Shown: in pieces, positions 18,094-25,918 of the stretch
Numbering within the stretch: the stretch's first letter is position 1
Layout: each line of letters opens with the position of its first letter
Assembly (NCBI RefSeq): GCF_002934625.1
Contig: NZ_PTJD01000008.1
Coordinates: 124,001 to 188,000, forward strand
DNA from: Kineococcus xinjiangensis
GTDB lineage: Bacteria; Actinomycetota; Actinomycetes; Actinomycetales; Kineococcaceae
Direction of reading: 5' to 3'
Length of the DNA stretch: 64,000 nucleotides
Notes under the pieces: model-generated
What the model saw: the letters and a program-made list of their open reading frames with translations, nothing else
The model's database searches: none
Told to the model about the DNA's origin: nothing
Position numbers and translations under genes: made by a program

Positions 18094-19371
18094 TCAGCAG
18101 CGGTGCTGCGTGAGCAGCTTCGTCGCGGCCTCGACCTGCTCGGCCGCGGCCCTGCGGAGCATGTGGGCGTAGACCTGACGGGTCACGTTCGGTGAGGAGT
18201 GCCCCAGGATCATCTGGACCACCTCGATGGGCACCCCGCCTGCGATGAGCAGGGAGCACGCCCCGTGCCGGGCGTCGTGCAACCGGATCGGCGGGAGGCC
18301 GCACGCTGCCGCGTGCACGGTGAACGCCTCGGTGACGGCACCCGGCCGCAGCGGGGTGCCGTCCACCTCGCAGAACACGAGACCGTGATCGGAGTAGTCC
18401 GGCCCGAAGTCCGCCCGCTCTTGCTGCTGCGCCTCGTGGTGACCGCGCAGCGCCTTCTGCGCTGGACCAGCCAGGGGGACCCATCGCCGTCCGGCCTGGG
18501 ACTTCGGCCCCTTCACCAGCCGCCCTACGTGCTCGCGACTGCAGTGCGGGCAGACGCGGTCCTCGGGGCGGATGTCCTTGCTGGGCACCTCCACGATCGT
18601 CTGCCGCACCGTCAACCCGAGGTAGCCGGTGTCCAGGTCGCTCCAGCGCAGCCCGCACAGCTCTGCCCGGCGCAGCCCGGCGTAGGCGGCCAGTTCGTAG
18701 AGCGCGGCCAGGCGGTCTCGCGCGACATGGCCGAGGAAGGCGGCGGTGGACTCGGGCTCCCACAGGCGCAGCTCCCGGTGCTCGCGTTCCGGCAGGGCAT
18801 CCATCCGGCCCTGAGCCGGGTTCGCGAGGACGAGCCCTCGGCGTACGGCCATGGAGAGTGCGGCCCGCAGCGTGCGGCGGTAGCCATCCACCGTCGCAGC
18901 AGTCCGCACGGGCACCGGACGGCCACGCCGTCCGGTGCGAGCAGCCGTGATCGGCCGGCACAGATCCGCCAGGACGGCCTCGACGTGGCGCCGCTGGAGG
19001 TCGCGTAGCCGCATGTGCCCGACGCGGGGCTTCCAGACGTCGCGGACGTGGCCGCGGTAGTTGGCCATGGTCTTGGCCGAGCGGCGCTGGCTCAGTTCTC
19101 CGAGCCACTGGTCCAGCCACTCCCCCACGGTGGTGCGCTGGTCGTCGGTCCAGGTTCCCGAGTTGAGTCGCGACAGGACGTCGGTCAGCTCCGCTTCGGC
19201 CTCGCGGCGGGTGCGGAAGCCGGACTTGGCGACCTGCTTGCGCTTGCCGGTGACGGGGTCGGCGTCGAGGCGGACGAAGTAGGTCCAGGAGCCGTGCGCC
19301 TTGCGGCAGTCCTTGACCGTGCGTCCCTCGGCGTCGCGGCACTGGCACCGCTTATAGACGGCGCCCCTCAC
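18094..19371 (-). CDS. int: Tyrosine site-specific integrase
   Basis: 425 residues. The N-terminal arm-binding part (WTYFVRLDADPVTGKRKQ, an AP2-like DNA-binding fold) is followed by a SAM-like core domain and the catalytic domain. Catalytic residues are Arg ~232 (GLRRAELCGLRW), His-x-x-Arg ~366-369 (LHDARHG), LGHSS, and Tyr ~400 (RQVYAH). An insertion in the catalytic domain carries CPHCSREH, a possible metal-binding knuckle. The GTG start overlaps the xis stop as GTGA, with GGAGG 7 bases upstream. It should recombine at the adjacent tRNA-Arg. Confidence 0.92.
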   Translation of the reverse strand: MRGAVYKRCQCRDAEGRTVKDCRKAHGSWTYFVRLDADPVTGKRKQVAKSGFRTRREAEAELTDVLSRLNSGTWTDDQRTTVGEWLDQWLGELSQRRSAKTMANYRGHVRDVWKPRVGHMRLRDLQRRHVEAVLADLCRPITAARTGRRGRPVPVRTAATVDGYRRTLRAALSMAVRRGLVLANPAQGRMDALPEREHRELRLWEPESTAAFLGHVARDRLAALYELAAYAGLRRAELCGLRWSDLDTGYLGLTVRQTIVEVPSKDIRPEDRVCPHCSREHVGRLVKGPKSQAGRRWVPLAGPAQKALRGHHEAQQQERADFGPDYSDHGLVFCEVDGTPLRPGAVTEAFTVHAAACGLPPIRLHDARHGACSLLIAGGVPIEVVQMILGHSSPNVTRQVYAHMLRRAAAEQVEAATKLLTQHRC

Positions 19372-19652
19372 CAGCGCACCTCCGTCCCGGTGCTGCGCAG
19401 CGACGCGGGTTCGGGCGCCTCGTTGAGCCAGGTGTCGAAGCGGTGCCGGGCGATGATCCAGCGGCTCCCGACGCGGCGGGCGGGCAGCTCGCCAGCGCGC
19501 AGCAGGGCGTAGACGGTCGCGCGGGACAGGCCGAGCACGCCGCAGACCTCCGCGACGGTGTAGGTCGCGCGAGCGACCGAGACGGGAGTGGCTCGGTAGT
19601 TGCTGAGACGGGTGACAGACGCCAAGGCGAGGTTCGGGTGCGGGGCGCTCAA
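19368..19652 (-). CDS. xis: Excisionase-type helix-turn-helix protein
   Basis: 94 residues with one MerR-like/HTH_17 winged helix: TYTVAEVCGVLGLSRATVYA, then LLRAGELPARRVGSRWIIAR. Such small proteins bend att DNA and steer integrase toward excision. TTG at 19652 is chosen because GGAGG lies 9 bases upstream. The stop overlaps the int start by 4 bases, so the two are made together. It is the first gene after a repeat-rich gap of about 210 bases. Confidence 0.82.
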   Translation of the reverse strand: MSAPHPNLALASVTRLSNYRATPVSVARATYTVAEVCGVLGLSRATVYALLRAGELPARRVGSRWIIARHRFDTWLNEAPEPASLRSTGTEVRW

Positions 19653-19719
19653 GGGGGTGTTCCTCCGGTGTCGGTGGCGCGGGCGGTTGGGGGCGTGTCC
19701 GAAAGGCCGGGAGAACGGC

Positions 19720-19880
19720 GTCACTGCCGTCATCGCCGTCACATGCGGGTATTGGTGCAGGTCAGGGGCTCGCGGTCGGTGACGGCGGGGGTGACGGCGT
19801 GGTGACGGCATGGCGGGGTCGGTGACACCAGTGACGGGGCGGTGCCGTGACGGTGTCACCGCCCCGTCACCCGTCGCGGG
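19720..19880. repeat. GTGACGG repeat cluster between rep ATPase and xis
   Basis: GTGACGG occurs at 19779, 19791, 19802, 19831 and 19847, GTGAC at 19822, and inverted GTCAC at about 19720, 19738, 19855 and 19866. The first three direct copies are 12 and 11 bases apart, one per helical turn. A longer direct repeat ending GTGCAGGTCAGG appears near 19755 and 19889. The cluster lies in the only sizeable gap between rep and xis; it may bind Rep, Xis or Int. Confidence 0.6.
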
Positions 19881-21567
19881 GGTGTTTGTGCAGGTCAGGA
19901 CGCCGGGTGTCGGCAGTGACGGCGATGACGGCGGATTCCGGCCGTATCGGAAAGGTGGGGGTCTGCGCCTCCTCCCCCCGCCTGTTGACGTCGTCGGTGG
20001 GGGGCGTGCGGCGAAGGTTGAGGAAGCGACCGGCGCCGGTGCGCTGCTCGGTCACCTCGATGCCGGAGGCCCGTAGCGCGGGGGCGAGGCGTCGCAGGCT
20101 GCCGCCGAGGACGCTGGCGTTCTTCGGCCAGTTCCTCGGTCGCGGGTCGGGGGCGTGGTCGTTGAGGGTGGCCAGCAACTCCGTGGAAGTTCCGGACCAG
20201 CCGACCGCCTGCCGGTCGAGGAGGTCTCGGACCGCGGTGGCGAGGGGGTCGGCTTCCATGACGGCGCGGTTGGCTTCCTCCGCCCGCGCCAGGTACGCGG
20301 CCAGGGTGGTCCAGCCGGTGACGGCGTCGAGGGCTGCGAGCAGGCGGGCGAAGTCGGCCATGCGCGGCAGTTGGGGGAGGTGGACGTCGGGCAGGGCGGC
20401 GAGGACCTCGGCGAGCAGGTCCAGCAGCCCGGCCAGGGTCAGGGGTGCGGTGGCGCGGTAGTCCGTCTCCACGTCGGCGTCGGGGCGGCGCCGCTGCGGT
20501 GGGATGCGTTCCAGCTCGACGGGGATCATCCGCTCGGCGAGGTCCCCGGCAAGGGCGCCGGCGTCGATGCTCGTGAGTGCGATGACCCGGCGGAAGGACA
20601 GCACGGTGACGTCGTCGTCGGTGAAGAGGGAGCGGTCCACGATGCCGTCGCCGGTGACGGCCTTGCACAGGGTGTCGCTGAACCAGGCCGGGATGGTGGA
20701 GACGTTGTCCAGCGCCACCGTCCACGACGCTGCTGCCGTGACGGCCCAGGACTTCACGTCCTTCGGTGCGGAACGCAGGGGTGCGGGTGAGGGGTCGAGG
20801 ATGCGCACGCAGAACTTCGCCGCAGTCGACTTCGCCGTCCCCTGCTCCCCCAGCAGCGCCAGGATCGGATGCGGGATGTCGGGCACGAGGGCGGCCAGCA
20901 GCCAGCCGACGACGAGGGAGAACCCGGCGTCATCGACGTTGAGCAGCCCCCGGAACCCCGCCAACGCCGCGACTCCACGGGGGCGGTGCCCCATCGCGGG
21001 CACCGGGAGCGCAGAGGTCAACGCGGTGCGGCGGAACAGAACTGGCGAGGTGTCCTCGATGCCCCACCAGCCCGGCCCGATGACGACGACGCGGCCGGTG
21101 GGGTCGCCCAGGTCCAGGACCACCCCAGCACTGCCCGGCTGCCCCGACATCGAGCCGGTGTCGGGGCGGGGTGCGTAGGAGGCGACCCGCAGAGCGACCT
21201 CGACCGCGGGACGGCCGGCGGCCATGCCCTCCAGCACGCCCATCGCGTCGGTCAGGGCCGAGCCGCCGGGAGCGGTGCCGGTGTGGGCGTAGAACGTCCG
21301 CGCCAGGCGCTGGCGGAGCCCGTCACGGCCCCGCAGCGGCAGGGCGATCTCCGGGCCACCCCGGTCCACGGCGTACGCCTTGCCGTCGCTGCCCTGCACC
21401 AGGCGATAGGACTCCTCCGCGAGTCTGACGAGCTTGGTGGCCTGGGAGGGGGCGGCCTCCTTGTTCGCTGTGCCCTTGCCCGGCGCGCCGGCCTGCTGCG
21501 GTGCCTGCCGCTCCTCCTCGGCTGCCTGCGGGGGGCGCTGCTCCTGCTCGGGGGCGTGGGTGTTCAC
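19867..21567 (-). CDS. Element-encoded replication ATPase (phage/plasmid DUF927-like)
   Basis: 566 residues. After a Gln/Ala-rich N-terminal 45 residues there is a P-loop ATPase: Walker A GEQGTAKST at ~238-246, Walker B-like TVALDNVS, FTDDDVTVLSFRRVIALTS, and the SF3-like DLAERMIPVELERI. In AICEs such proteins sit next to a primase-polymerase and probably act as the initiator helicase of the excised circle. GTG at 21567 overlaps the prim-pol stop as GTGA. Replicative function is inferred from fold and neighbours; a dedicated helicase family is not certain. Confidence 0.75.
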   Translation of the reverse strand: MNTHAPEQEQRPPQAAEEERQAPQQAGAPGKGTANKEAAPSQATKLVRLAEESYRLVQGSDGKAYAVDRGGPEIALPLRGRDGLRQRLARTFYAHTGTAPGGSALTDAMGVLEGMAAGRPAVEVALRVASYAPRPDTGSMSGQPGSAGVVLDLGDPTGRVVVIGPGWWGIEDTSPVLFRRTALTSALPVPAMGHRPRGVAALAGFRGLLNVDDAGFSLVVGWLLAALVPDIPHPILALLGEQGTAKSTAAKFCVRILDPSPAPLRSAPKDVKSWAVTAAASWTVALDNVSTIPAWFSDTLCKAVTGDGIVDRSLFTDDDVTVLSFRRVIALTSIDAGALAGDLAERMIPVELERIPPQRRRPDADVETDYRATAPLTLAGLLDLLAEVLAALPDVHLPQLPRMADFARLLAALDAVTGWTTLAAYLARAEEANRAVMEADPLATAVRDLLDRQAVGWSGTSTELLATLNDHAPDPRPRNWPKNASVLGGSLRRLAPALRASGIEVTEQRTGAGRFLNLRRTPPTDDVNRRGEEAQTPTFPIRPESAVIAVTADTRRPDLHKHPRDG

Positions 21568-22493
21568 GCAGCGGCCCCGGGCAGGGAGCGGGGACGGCGG
21601 GCGCCGACGCGCAGACCCGACGTGATGGTCCGGTGGGCCTCGGCGGCGGTGAAGCCGTCGCGGCCGACGTGGACGGCGGCGGCCTGGTCCAGCACCTCAC
21701 GCACGTAGGCATCGCTCACCGCGCCGCCCGCGACGAGCTGGCCCAGCGCGATGGCGGCGACGAACAACGCGCGGTTGCGCTGCCCGCACGGCGCCTCCTC
21801 CACCCGCCGAACCTCCCGGGCGATGGCCGAGCGCAGGTAGGCCGCCTGGCGGCGAGAGACGACGCCTGGCCGCAGTCGGATCGCTGTGGGCTGGTTCACC
21901 GGGAGAGGCGCCGGGCGCAGTCGCTCGGACAGCCATGCAGGCAGCGGGACGGGTGGGCGGCGGTCGAGGACGACGTAAGGGTTGCCGTTCACGGCACTGC
22001 CTGGCGCGAGGACGTAGCCGCCTGCGGCGCGGGTGTCGATGTGCGGGGCGAGGCGCCCGGCGCTGTTGCGCAGTTCCTGCCTCTGGGGGACGAGGTGGTA
22101 GCGGTGGAACCCGCCCCGCCCGGTCAGGACGGTGAAGGTGTCGGGCACCTCGTGCCCGGCCTCGTGGGCGAGGTGGCGCAGTTCCCGCTCCCCGCTGCAG
22201 TCGGGGTCCTCGCCCTCCTTGGGGACGTCGAGATCCACGACGAGAAGGCCGGAGGGGCCGGTGGCGATGCCGATGTTGAACGGGATACGCGACCACCAGG
22301 TGATGAGCATGTCCGGGTCGAGCGTCGCCTTGGACTCCCACCCGCAGACGGACGGGACCTTCGTGCCGGGCAGGAGCGGGAAGACGTGCCAGCCCCGCCG
22401 GACGCAGCTCCTCGCAGCGGCCAGGAGGGCAGCGGGGGCGGGGTAGGTCTCGGCCCGGTTGGTGGCGGCAGGGTTCTCGGACGGCTGGACCAC
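21564..22493 (-). CDS. Bifunctional DNA primase/polymerase (prim-pol)
   Basis: 309 residues. The N-terminal archaeo-eukaryotic primase-like domain has GWHVFPLLPGTK, the metal-binding VVDLDVP near residue 84, the GRGGFHRYH strand and AAGGYVLAPGS. A C-terminal helical part follows (RNRALFVAAIALGQL). It would prime and extend DNA on the excised element. GTG at 22493 is preferred to the GTG at 22508 because GGAGG lies 8 bases before it, whereas for 22508 it falls inside the coding region. Translation is coupled to the ATPase downstream. Confidence 0.88.
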   Translation of the reverse strand: MVQPSENPAATNRAETYPAPAALLAAARSCVRRGWHVFPLLPGTKVPSVCGWESKATLDPDMLITWWSRIPFNIGIATGPSGLLVVDLDVPKEGEDPDCSGERELRHLAHEAGHEVPDTFTVLTGRGGFHRYHLVPQRQELRNSAGRLAPHIDTRAAGGYVLAPGSAVNGNPYVVLDRRPPVPLPAWLSERLRPAPLPVNQPTAIRLRPGVVSRRQAAYLRSAIAREVRRVEEAPCGQRNRALFVAAIALGQLVAGGAVSDAYVREVLDQAAAVHVGRDGFTAAEAHRTITSGLRVGARRPRSLPGAAA

Positions 22494-22644
22494 GGGGGGT
22501 TCCTCCACATCGAGTTCGTCACGGTGAGTAGCGAGCGGTGGGCATAGGAATGCCCGGGGACTGCAGGGTTAGAGGGTCGGGCGACGGCCCGGAAAGGTGT
22601 CCTGACCTGCGGTTTGATGCTTGCTGCGCCGTGGGGCGCTATCG

Positions 22645-22724
22645 CGCTAACGGGCAGCTCAGCGGCGGTGCTGGGGTGTTAGCGGGGTCGCTAACGCTAG
22701 CGGTGGGTGAGCCTCGTGTTAGCG
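22645..22724. repeat. GTTAGCG inverted/direct repeat array
   Basis: The 256-base gap between the prim-pol start and the translocase stop holds CGCTAAC at 22645-22651 and 22689-22695, GTTAGCG at 22678-22684 and 22718-22724, and a variant GCTAGCG at 22696-22702. Four perfect heptamers and one variant in 80 bases cannot be chance. Placed directly behind the transfer ATPase and before the replication genes, it could be a clt/TraB recognition site, a replication origin or an operator. Confidence 0.65.
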
Positions 22725-22749
22725 GCCCGGGCCGGGGCTGGCGCCGCCG

Positions 22750-24996
22750 TCAGGCGCCGCACTTCTCGTCACGCTCAGTGAGAGCAGCGCGAATGTCGGT
22801 GCGGGTGATGCCGCGCCGGTTGACGACCTTGCCGCCCTCGCGCCGGCCGATCTGGACGGTGTCGATGCCGAAGGGGGCGACGGCTCCGGCGAGGTCCCCG
22901 GCGTCCCAGCCGGTGTAGACGTCCGGGCGCAGCTCGGCGAGTTTCTCCACCAGGACCTCCGACCATTCCTTCTCCGGTCCGGTGACCATCACCTCGGCGA
23001 GATCGTCCAACACGGTGGGGACGGGGACGTTGTCGTCGGTGTCGGGGTCGAAACCGGCGGCGTGGCCGGTGAGGCGTCCGGCGGCGAGGCGGGCGGTGCG
23101 GGCGCGGGCGGTGATGGCGGCGGCGGCGGGGGCGTCGAGGTAGGCGGTCTTGACGATGACCGGCTCGCTCCCGTCGCCGATGAGGTAGCCGATGCCGAGG
23201 TCGGAGCGGGTGAAGGTGGTGGCCCGGATGCCGGCCTTGTACATCGAGGTGCCCAGCACCATGTCGTTCTCGGTCTGGCCCATGACCCGCAGGCAGAACC
23301 GCAAGGTGGCGTTGGCGCTGATGCCGGTGGGCAGGGACTTGGCGTCGGGGCGCTGGGTGGCAACCAGCACGACGATGCCGACGGCGGGGCCGCGCTTGAC
23401 GAGGTCGGTGACCAGGGTTTCGGCGTCCTTGCCGTGGACGGGGTGCTCGAAGAGGAACTGGCACTCGTCCAGCCCGAAGGCCACCGGGTGTAGGCCCAGC
23501 TCCTTGCGGGCGGCCAGGTCGGGGGTGACCTTGTTCTCCGGGCACTCGGTGCGGGGCAGGTTGCGGATCACGGTGTAGCGGCGGCGCATGTCGGCGACCA
23601 GGGCCCGCAGGTCGGCCATCAGGTACGCCAGGTCCTCCTCCTCATCCCCTGCCCGGTAGCGGTGCGCCACGGCCTCCAGGGCGGAGAGGTCCCCGGAGCC
23701 CTTGAGGTCGTAGACGTGCACCTCCGCCAGCGGGTCCAGGGCAGCGGCCAGCAGGAGCAGGCGCAGGGTGAAGGTCTTGCCCATCCGGGGCGTGGCGCCG
23801 ATGACCATGGAGGCGTACATCAGCGTGAGCGTCGCGGGCCGCCCTCGCTGGTCGACCCCGACCGGGAACGGGGCGAACAGCGACACGCGTCCGCTCTTGG
23901 TCAGCGGCCACGTCACGGGCTTGCCGGCGGACAGGGCGCGGTCGCCGACCCAGAGGACCAGGCGCCCGGCGTGCTGCTCGGAGTCCGGCTCCGGCCACAC
24001 ACACCCCAGCGGGCGGCGCAGGCCGGAGGCGAGGCGGTCGCGTCGCTCGATGACGTCCCCTGCCGTCACTCCGGGGGGTAGGTCGCAGTCGGCGCGCCAG
24101 CCCGGCCCGTCGCGGTGGATCGGGGCGACGAACCGCACCCCGTCCCCGGTGCGCAGGTGCTTGTTCAGCTCCGCCACCCCCAGCGACCCCAATGCCGTGA
24201 GGATGAGCTCGGACGTGAACCTGGGCACCGAGGCCGCACTGACAGCGGAGCCGGTGATCCGCTCGTCGGGCTTGCGGCCGAAGCCGCCGAGGCCGGCGAG
24301 TGCTGCCGCCGTGGCCGCGAGGGTTGCCCAAGCCGTCGCCGTCGTCAGGGCCACGTACACCGCGACGAGCACCGCTAGCAGGGCCGCGCCCAGCAGCGCC
24401 ACACGCCAGCGCACCCGGTCCCGGTGCTGCTCGCTCACCCGGTGGAAGGCGGTGGCCTCCGCTGAGCCCATCACCTGACCCAGCGCGATGGCTCGACGGA
24501 CCTGCCGGCCGTTGCCGTCACTGGCCCACCAGAACAGCGCGACCACGATGCGCCATGACCCGCGCGGGGACCGCTGGGCCAGGCGCAGCCAGTACAGCGG
24601 CAGGCGCAGCAGGTGGAACAGCAGCGTGCGTCCGGCCGCGTCGAGGCGATCGCGGACCAGTCCCGTCACGGCGTCGCGGTCGAACCACCACGAGGGCACG
24701 ACCTGCTTTCGCTGCCGCGTCCCCACGGCCGGGGCAGCGCGCACCGCCTCGTCGACGTCGAGGATGACGCCCTCGACCACCTCGCCGTATCCACCGGGTC
24801 CGGCATCCTCGTGCCGGTCCTCATCGAGGTGGCGGCGTGCCCGGGCGGCGCTCAGGTCCACCACCTGGCCCGCCGCCACGTCTCCATGGGTCCCGGTCCT
24901 CGTCGCCTGGTCGTCCTTGCGCAGGTCCACGGCCTCTCCCGCCTCCTCCTCGCGTGCCTGGTCGTCGCCTGCCTGCTCGTTGTGGTGCTGACTCAC
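22750..24996 (-). CDS. FtsK/SpoIIIE-type DNA translocase (TraB-like conjugal transfer protein)
   Basis: 748 residues. Two membrane helices lie near residues 205-255 (VALLGAALLAVLVAVYVAL...). The FtsK ATPase follows: Walker A GATPRMGKT at ~398-406, DLKGSGD, Walker B VAFGLDECQFLF, VLVATQRPD. The C-terminal ~70 residues (ITRTDIRAALTER) form a winged-helix-like end. In Streptomyces plasmids and AICEs a single such protein moves double-stranded DNA between mycelia. The N-terminal 120 residues are hydrophilic and charged. GTG at 24996 overlaps the preceding stop as GTGA. Confidence 0.88.
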   Translation of the reverse strand: MSQHHNEQAGDDQAREEEAGEAVDLRKDDQATRTGTHGDVAAGQVVDLSAARARRHLDEDRHEDAGPGGYGEVVEGVILDVDEAVRAAPAVGTRQRKQVVPSWWFDRDAVTGLVRDRLDAAGRTLLFHLLRLPLYWLRLAQRSPRGSWRIVVALFWWASDGNGRQVRRAIALGQVMGSAEATAFHRVSEQHRDRVRWRVALLGAALLAVLVAVYVALTTATAWATLAATAAALAGLGGFGRKPDERITGSAVSAASVPRFTSELILTALGSLGVAELNKHLRTGDGVRFVAPIHRDGPGWRADCDLPPGVTAGDVIERRDRLASGLRRPLGCVWPEPDSEQHAGRLVLWVGDRALSAGKPVTWPLTKSGRVSLFAPFPVGVDQRGRPATLTLMYASMVIGATPRMGKTFTLRLLLLAAALDPLAEVHVYDLKGSGDLSALEAVAHRYRAGDEEEDLAYLMADLRALVADMRRRYTVIRNLPRTECPENKVTPDLAARKELGLHPVAFGLDECQFLFEHPVHGKDAETLVTDLVKRGPAVGIVVLVATQRPDAKSLPTGISANATLRFCLRVMGQTENDMVLGTSMYKAGIRATTFTRSDLGIGYLIGDGSEPVIVKTAYLDAPAAAAITARARTARLAAGRLTGHAAGFDPDTDDNVPVPTVLDDLAEVMVTGPEKEWSEVLVEKLAELRPDVYTGWDAGDLAGAVAPFGIDTVQIGRREGGKVVNRRGITRTDIRAALTERDEKCGA

Positions 24997-25286
24997 GCCG
25001 CACCCCCGGTGTCCATCGGACCCAGCCGCCTCGGTGCGGCGACCGGCCGCGCGCCGTGGTGCAGCTCGTTGTGGACCCCGGCCAGGAACTCCGCCTCCGC
25101 CGCGCTGTCCAGCGCCCGCCCCTCCAGGCGGCACACCAGGCACACCACCGAGGCGGGCAGCGGCCTCGCCTCGCCTACCTGTGCGGTGCAGTCCAGGCGC
25201 AGCAGCCGTGCCGTGATGCCCACTGCGCAGGTGATGCTCAGGGCTGCCAGGACGCTCGTCGGATCGATGCTCGTCATCGCGCTCAC
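24993..25286 (-). CDS. Small membrane-associated protein of the transfer operon
   Basis: 97 residues, family not recognised. The N-terminus has one hydrophobic helix (SVLAALSITCAVGITARLL). Then CLVCRLEGRALD and HNELHHG give a C-x2-C plus His set that could bind a metal. GTG at 25286 overlaps the upstream stop (GTGA), and its own stop overlaps the translocase start, so it belongs to the same translational chain. A helper role in transfer, like Spd proteins, is inferred from position only. Confidence 0.65.
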   Translation of the reverse strand: MSAMTSIDPTSVLAALSITCAVGITARLLRLDCTAQVGEARPLPASVVCLVCRLEGRALDSAAEAEFLAGVHNELHHGARPVAAPRRLGPMDTGGAA

Positions 25287-25495
25287 GCCCCGAAGAAGCT
25301 GGCGCCGACGCTGTCCAGCCCCGTCCGCACACCGTCGACCAGCGACTGCGACACCCCAGCCAGCGCCCCGTCCGACCCCGCGATCGTCAGACCGAGCATC
25401 ACCGCCAGGACGGCGACGAAGGTCGCCCGTCCGTCCTTCCAGCAGGCAGCGACCAGCGCACCGAGCATGAAGAGTCCGAAGACGGCGAGGCTCAT
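25283..25495 (-). CDS. Small membrane protein of the transfer operon
   Basis: 70 residues: MSLAVFGLFMLGALVAAC, a short KDGR loop, a second helix TFVAVLAVMLGLTIAG, and an amphipathic tail. It looks like a two-helix inner-membrane protein. ATG at 25495 overlaps the stop of the DUF6284-like gene as ATGA. No family is recognised; similar small membrane genes accompany traB in pSAM2-like elements. Confidence 0.65.
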   Translation of the reverse strand: MSLAVFGLFMLGALVAACWKDGRATFVAVLAVMLGLTIAGSDGALAGVSQSLVDGVRTGLDSVGASFFGA

Positions 25496-25758
25496 GCCGC
25501 CGCCTCCGCCGTCATCCCCGCACGTCGGCCGGCCCACGAGCGGGCCTCCACCGCGACGCGAACCTCGGCCCGGCGCACCCGGCGCCGCGCCAGCTCCGAC
25601 ACCGCCGAGCCGGCCGCCAGAGCGGCGACCTCGGCGTCCACCAACGCCAGCTCGGCCGCGATGAGGGACCACTCCGCCTCGATGGCGGTCAGCTCGGCGC
25701 GGGTCGGTCCTGCGTTGTTCCTGAGTGCGGCACGTGGCCGCCGGTGCAGCTTGCTCAC
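25492..25758 (-). CDS. DUF6284-like small protein
   Basis: 88 residues. The core PTRAELTAIEAEWSLIAAEL, followed by ALVDAEVAAL, resembles the coiled DUF6284 proteins found beside transfer genes of actinobacterial elements. It is predicted to be a helical hairpin with a basic Arg-rich second half; function unknown. GTG at 25758 has AGGGG 7 bases upstream. It is the first gene of the leftward operon, reading away from the repressor-like gene at 25919. Confidence 0.65.
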   Translation of the reverse strand: MSKLHRRPRAALRNNAGPTRAELTAIEAEWSLIAAELALVDAEVAALAAGSAVSELARRRVRRAEVRVAVEARSWAGRRAGMTAEAAA

Positions 25759-25821
25759 ATCAGCCCCTTGGCGTGTCTGCCGGGCCCCGTTGACCCGTAG
25801 ATCCAGGCAAGCGGCAGGAGG

Positions 25822-25905
25822 GGGGACGTCCCCACCACGCATCGGGGACTTGTGGGGACGTTTGATCTCGTGCAAGTGTCCCTAGGTGACGTTCTGACGT
25901 CCCTA
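25822..25905. promoter_or_regulatory. Cluster of GTCCC/GGGAC operator-like sites
   Basis: GGGGACGTCCCC (25822-25833) is a perfect 12-bp palindrome. GGGGAC recurs at 25844 and 25854, and GTCCCTA at 25878 and 25899. Spacings of 22, 10 and 21 bases put them on nearly the same DNA face. They fill the divergent promoter between the transfer operon and the XRE-DUF5919 gene, which probably binds them. Confidence 0.6.
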
Positions 25906-25918
25906 CCGGAGGTCCTCG

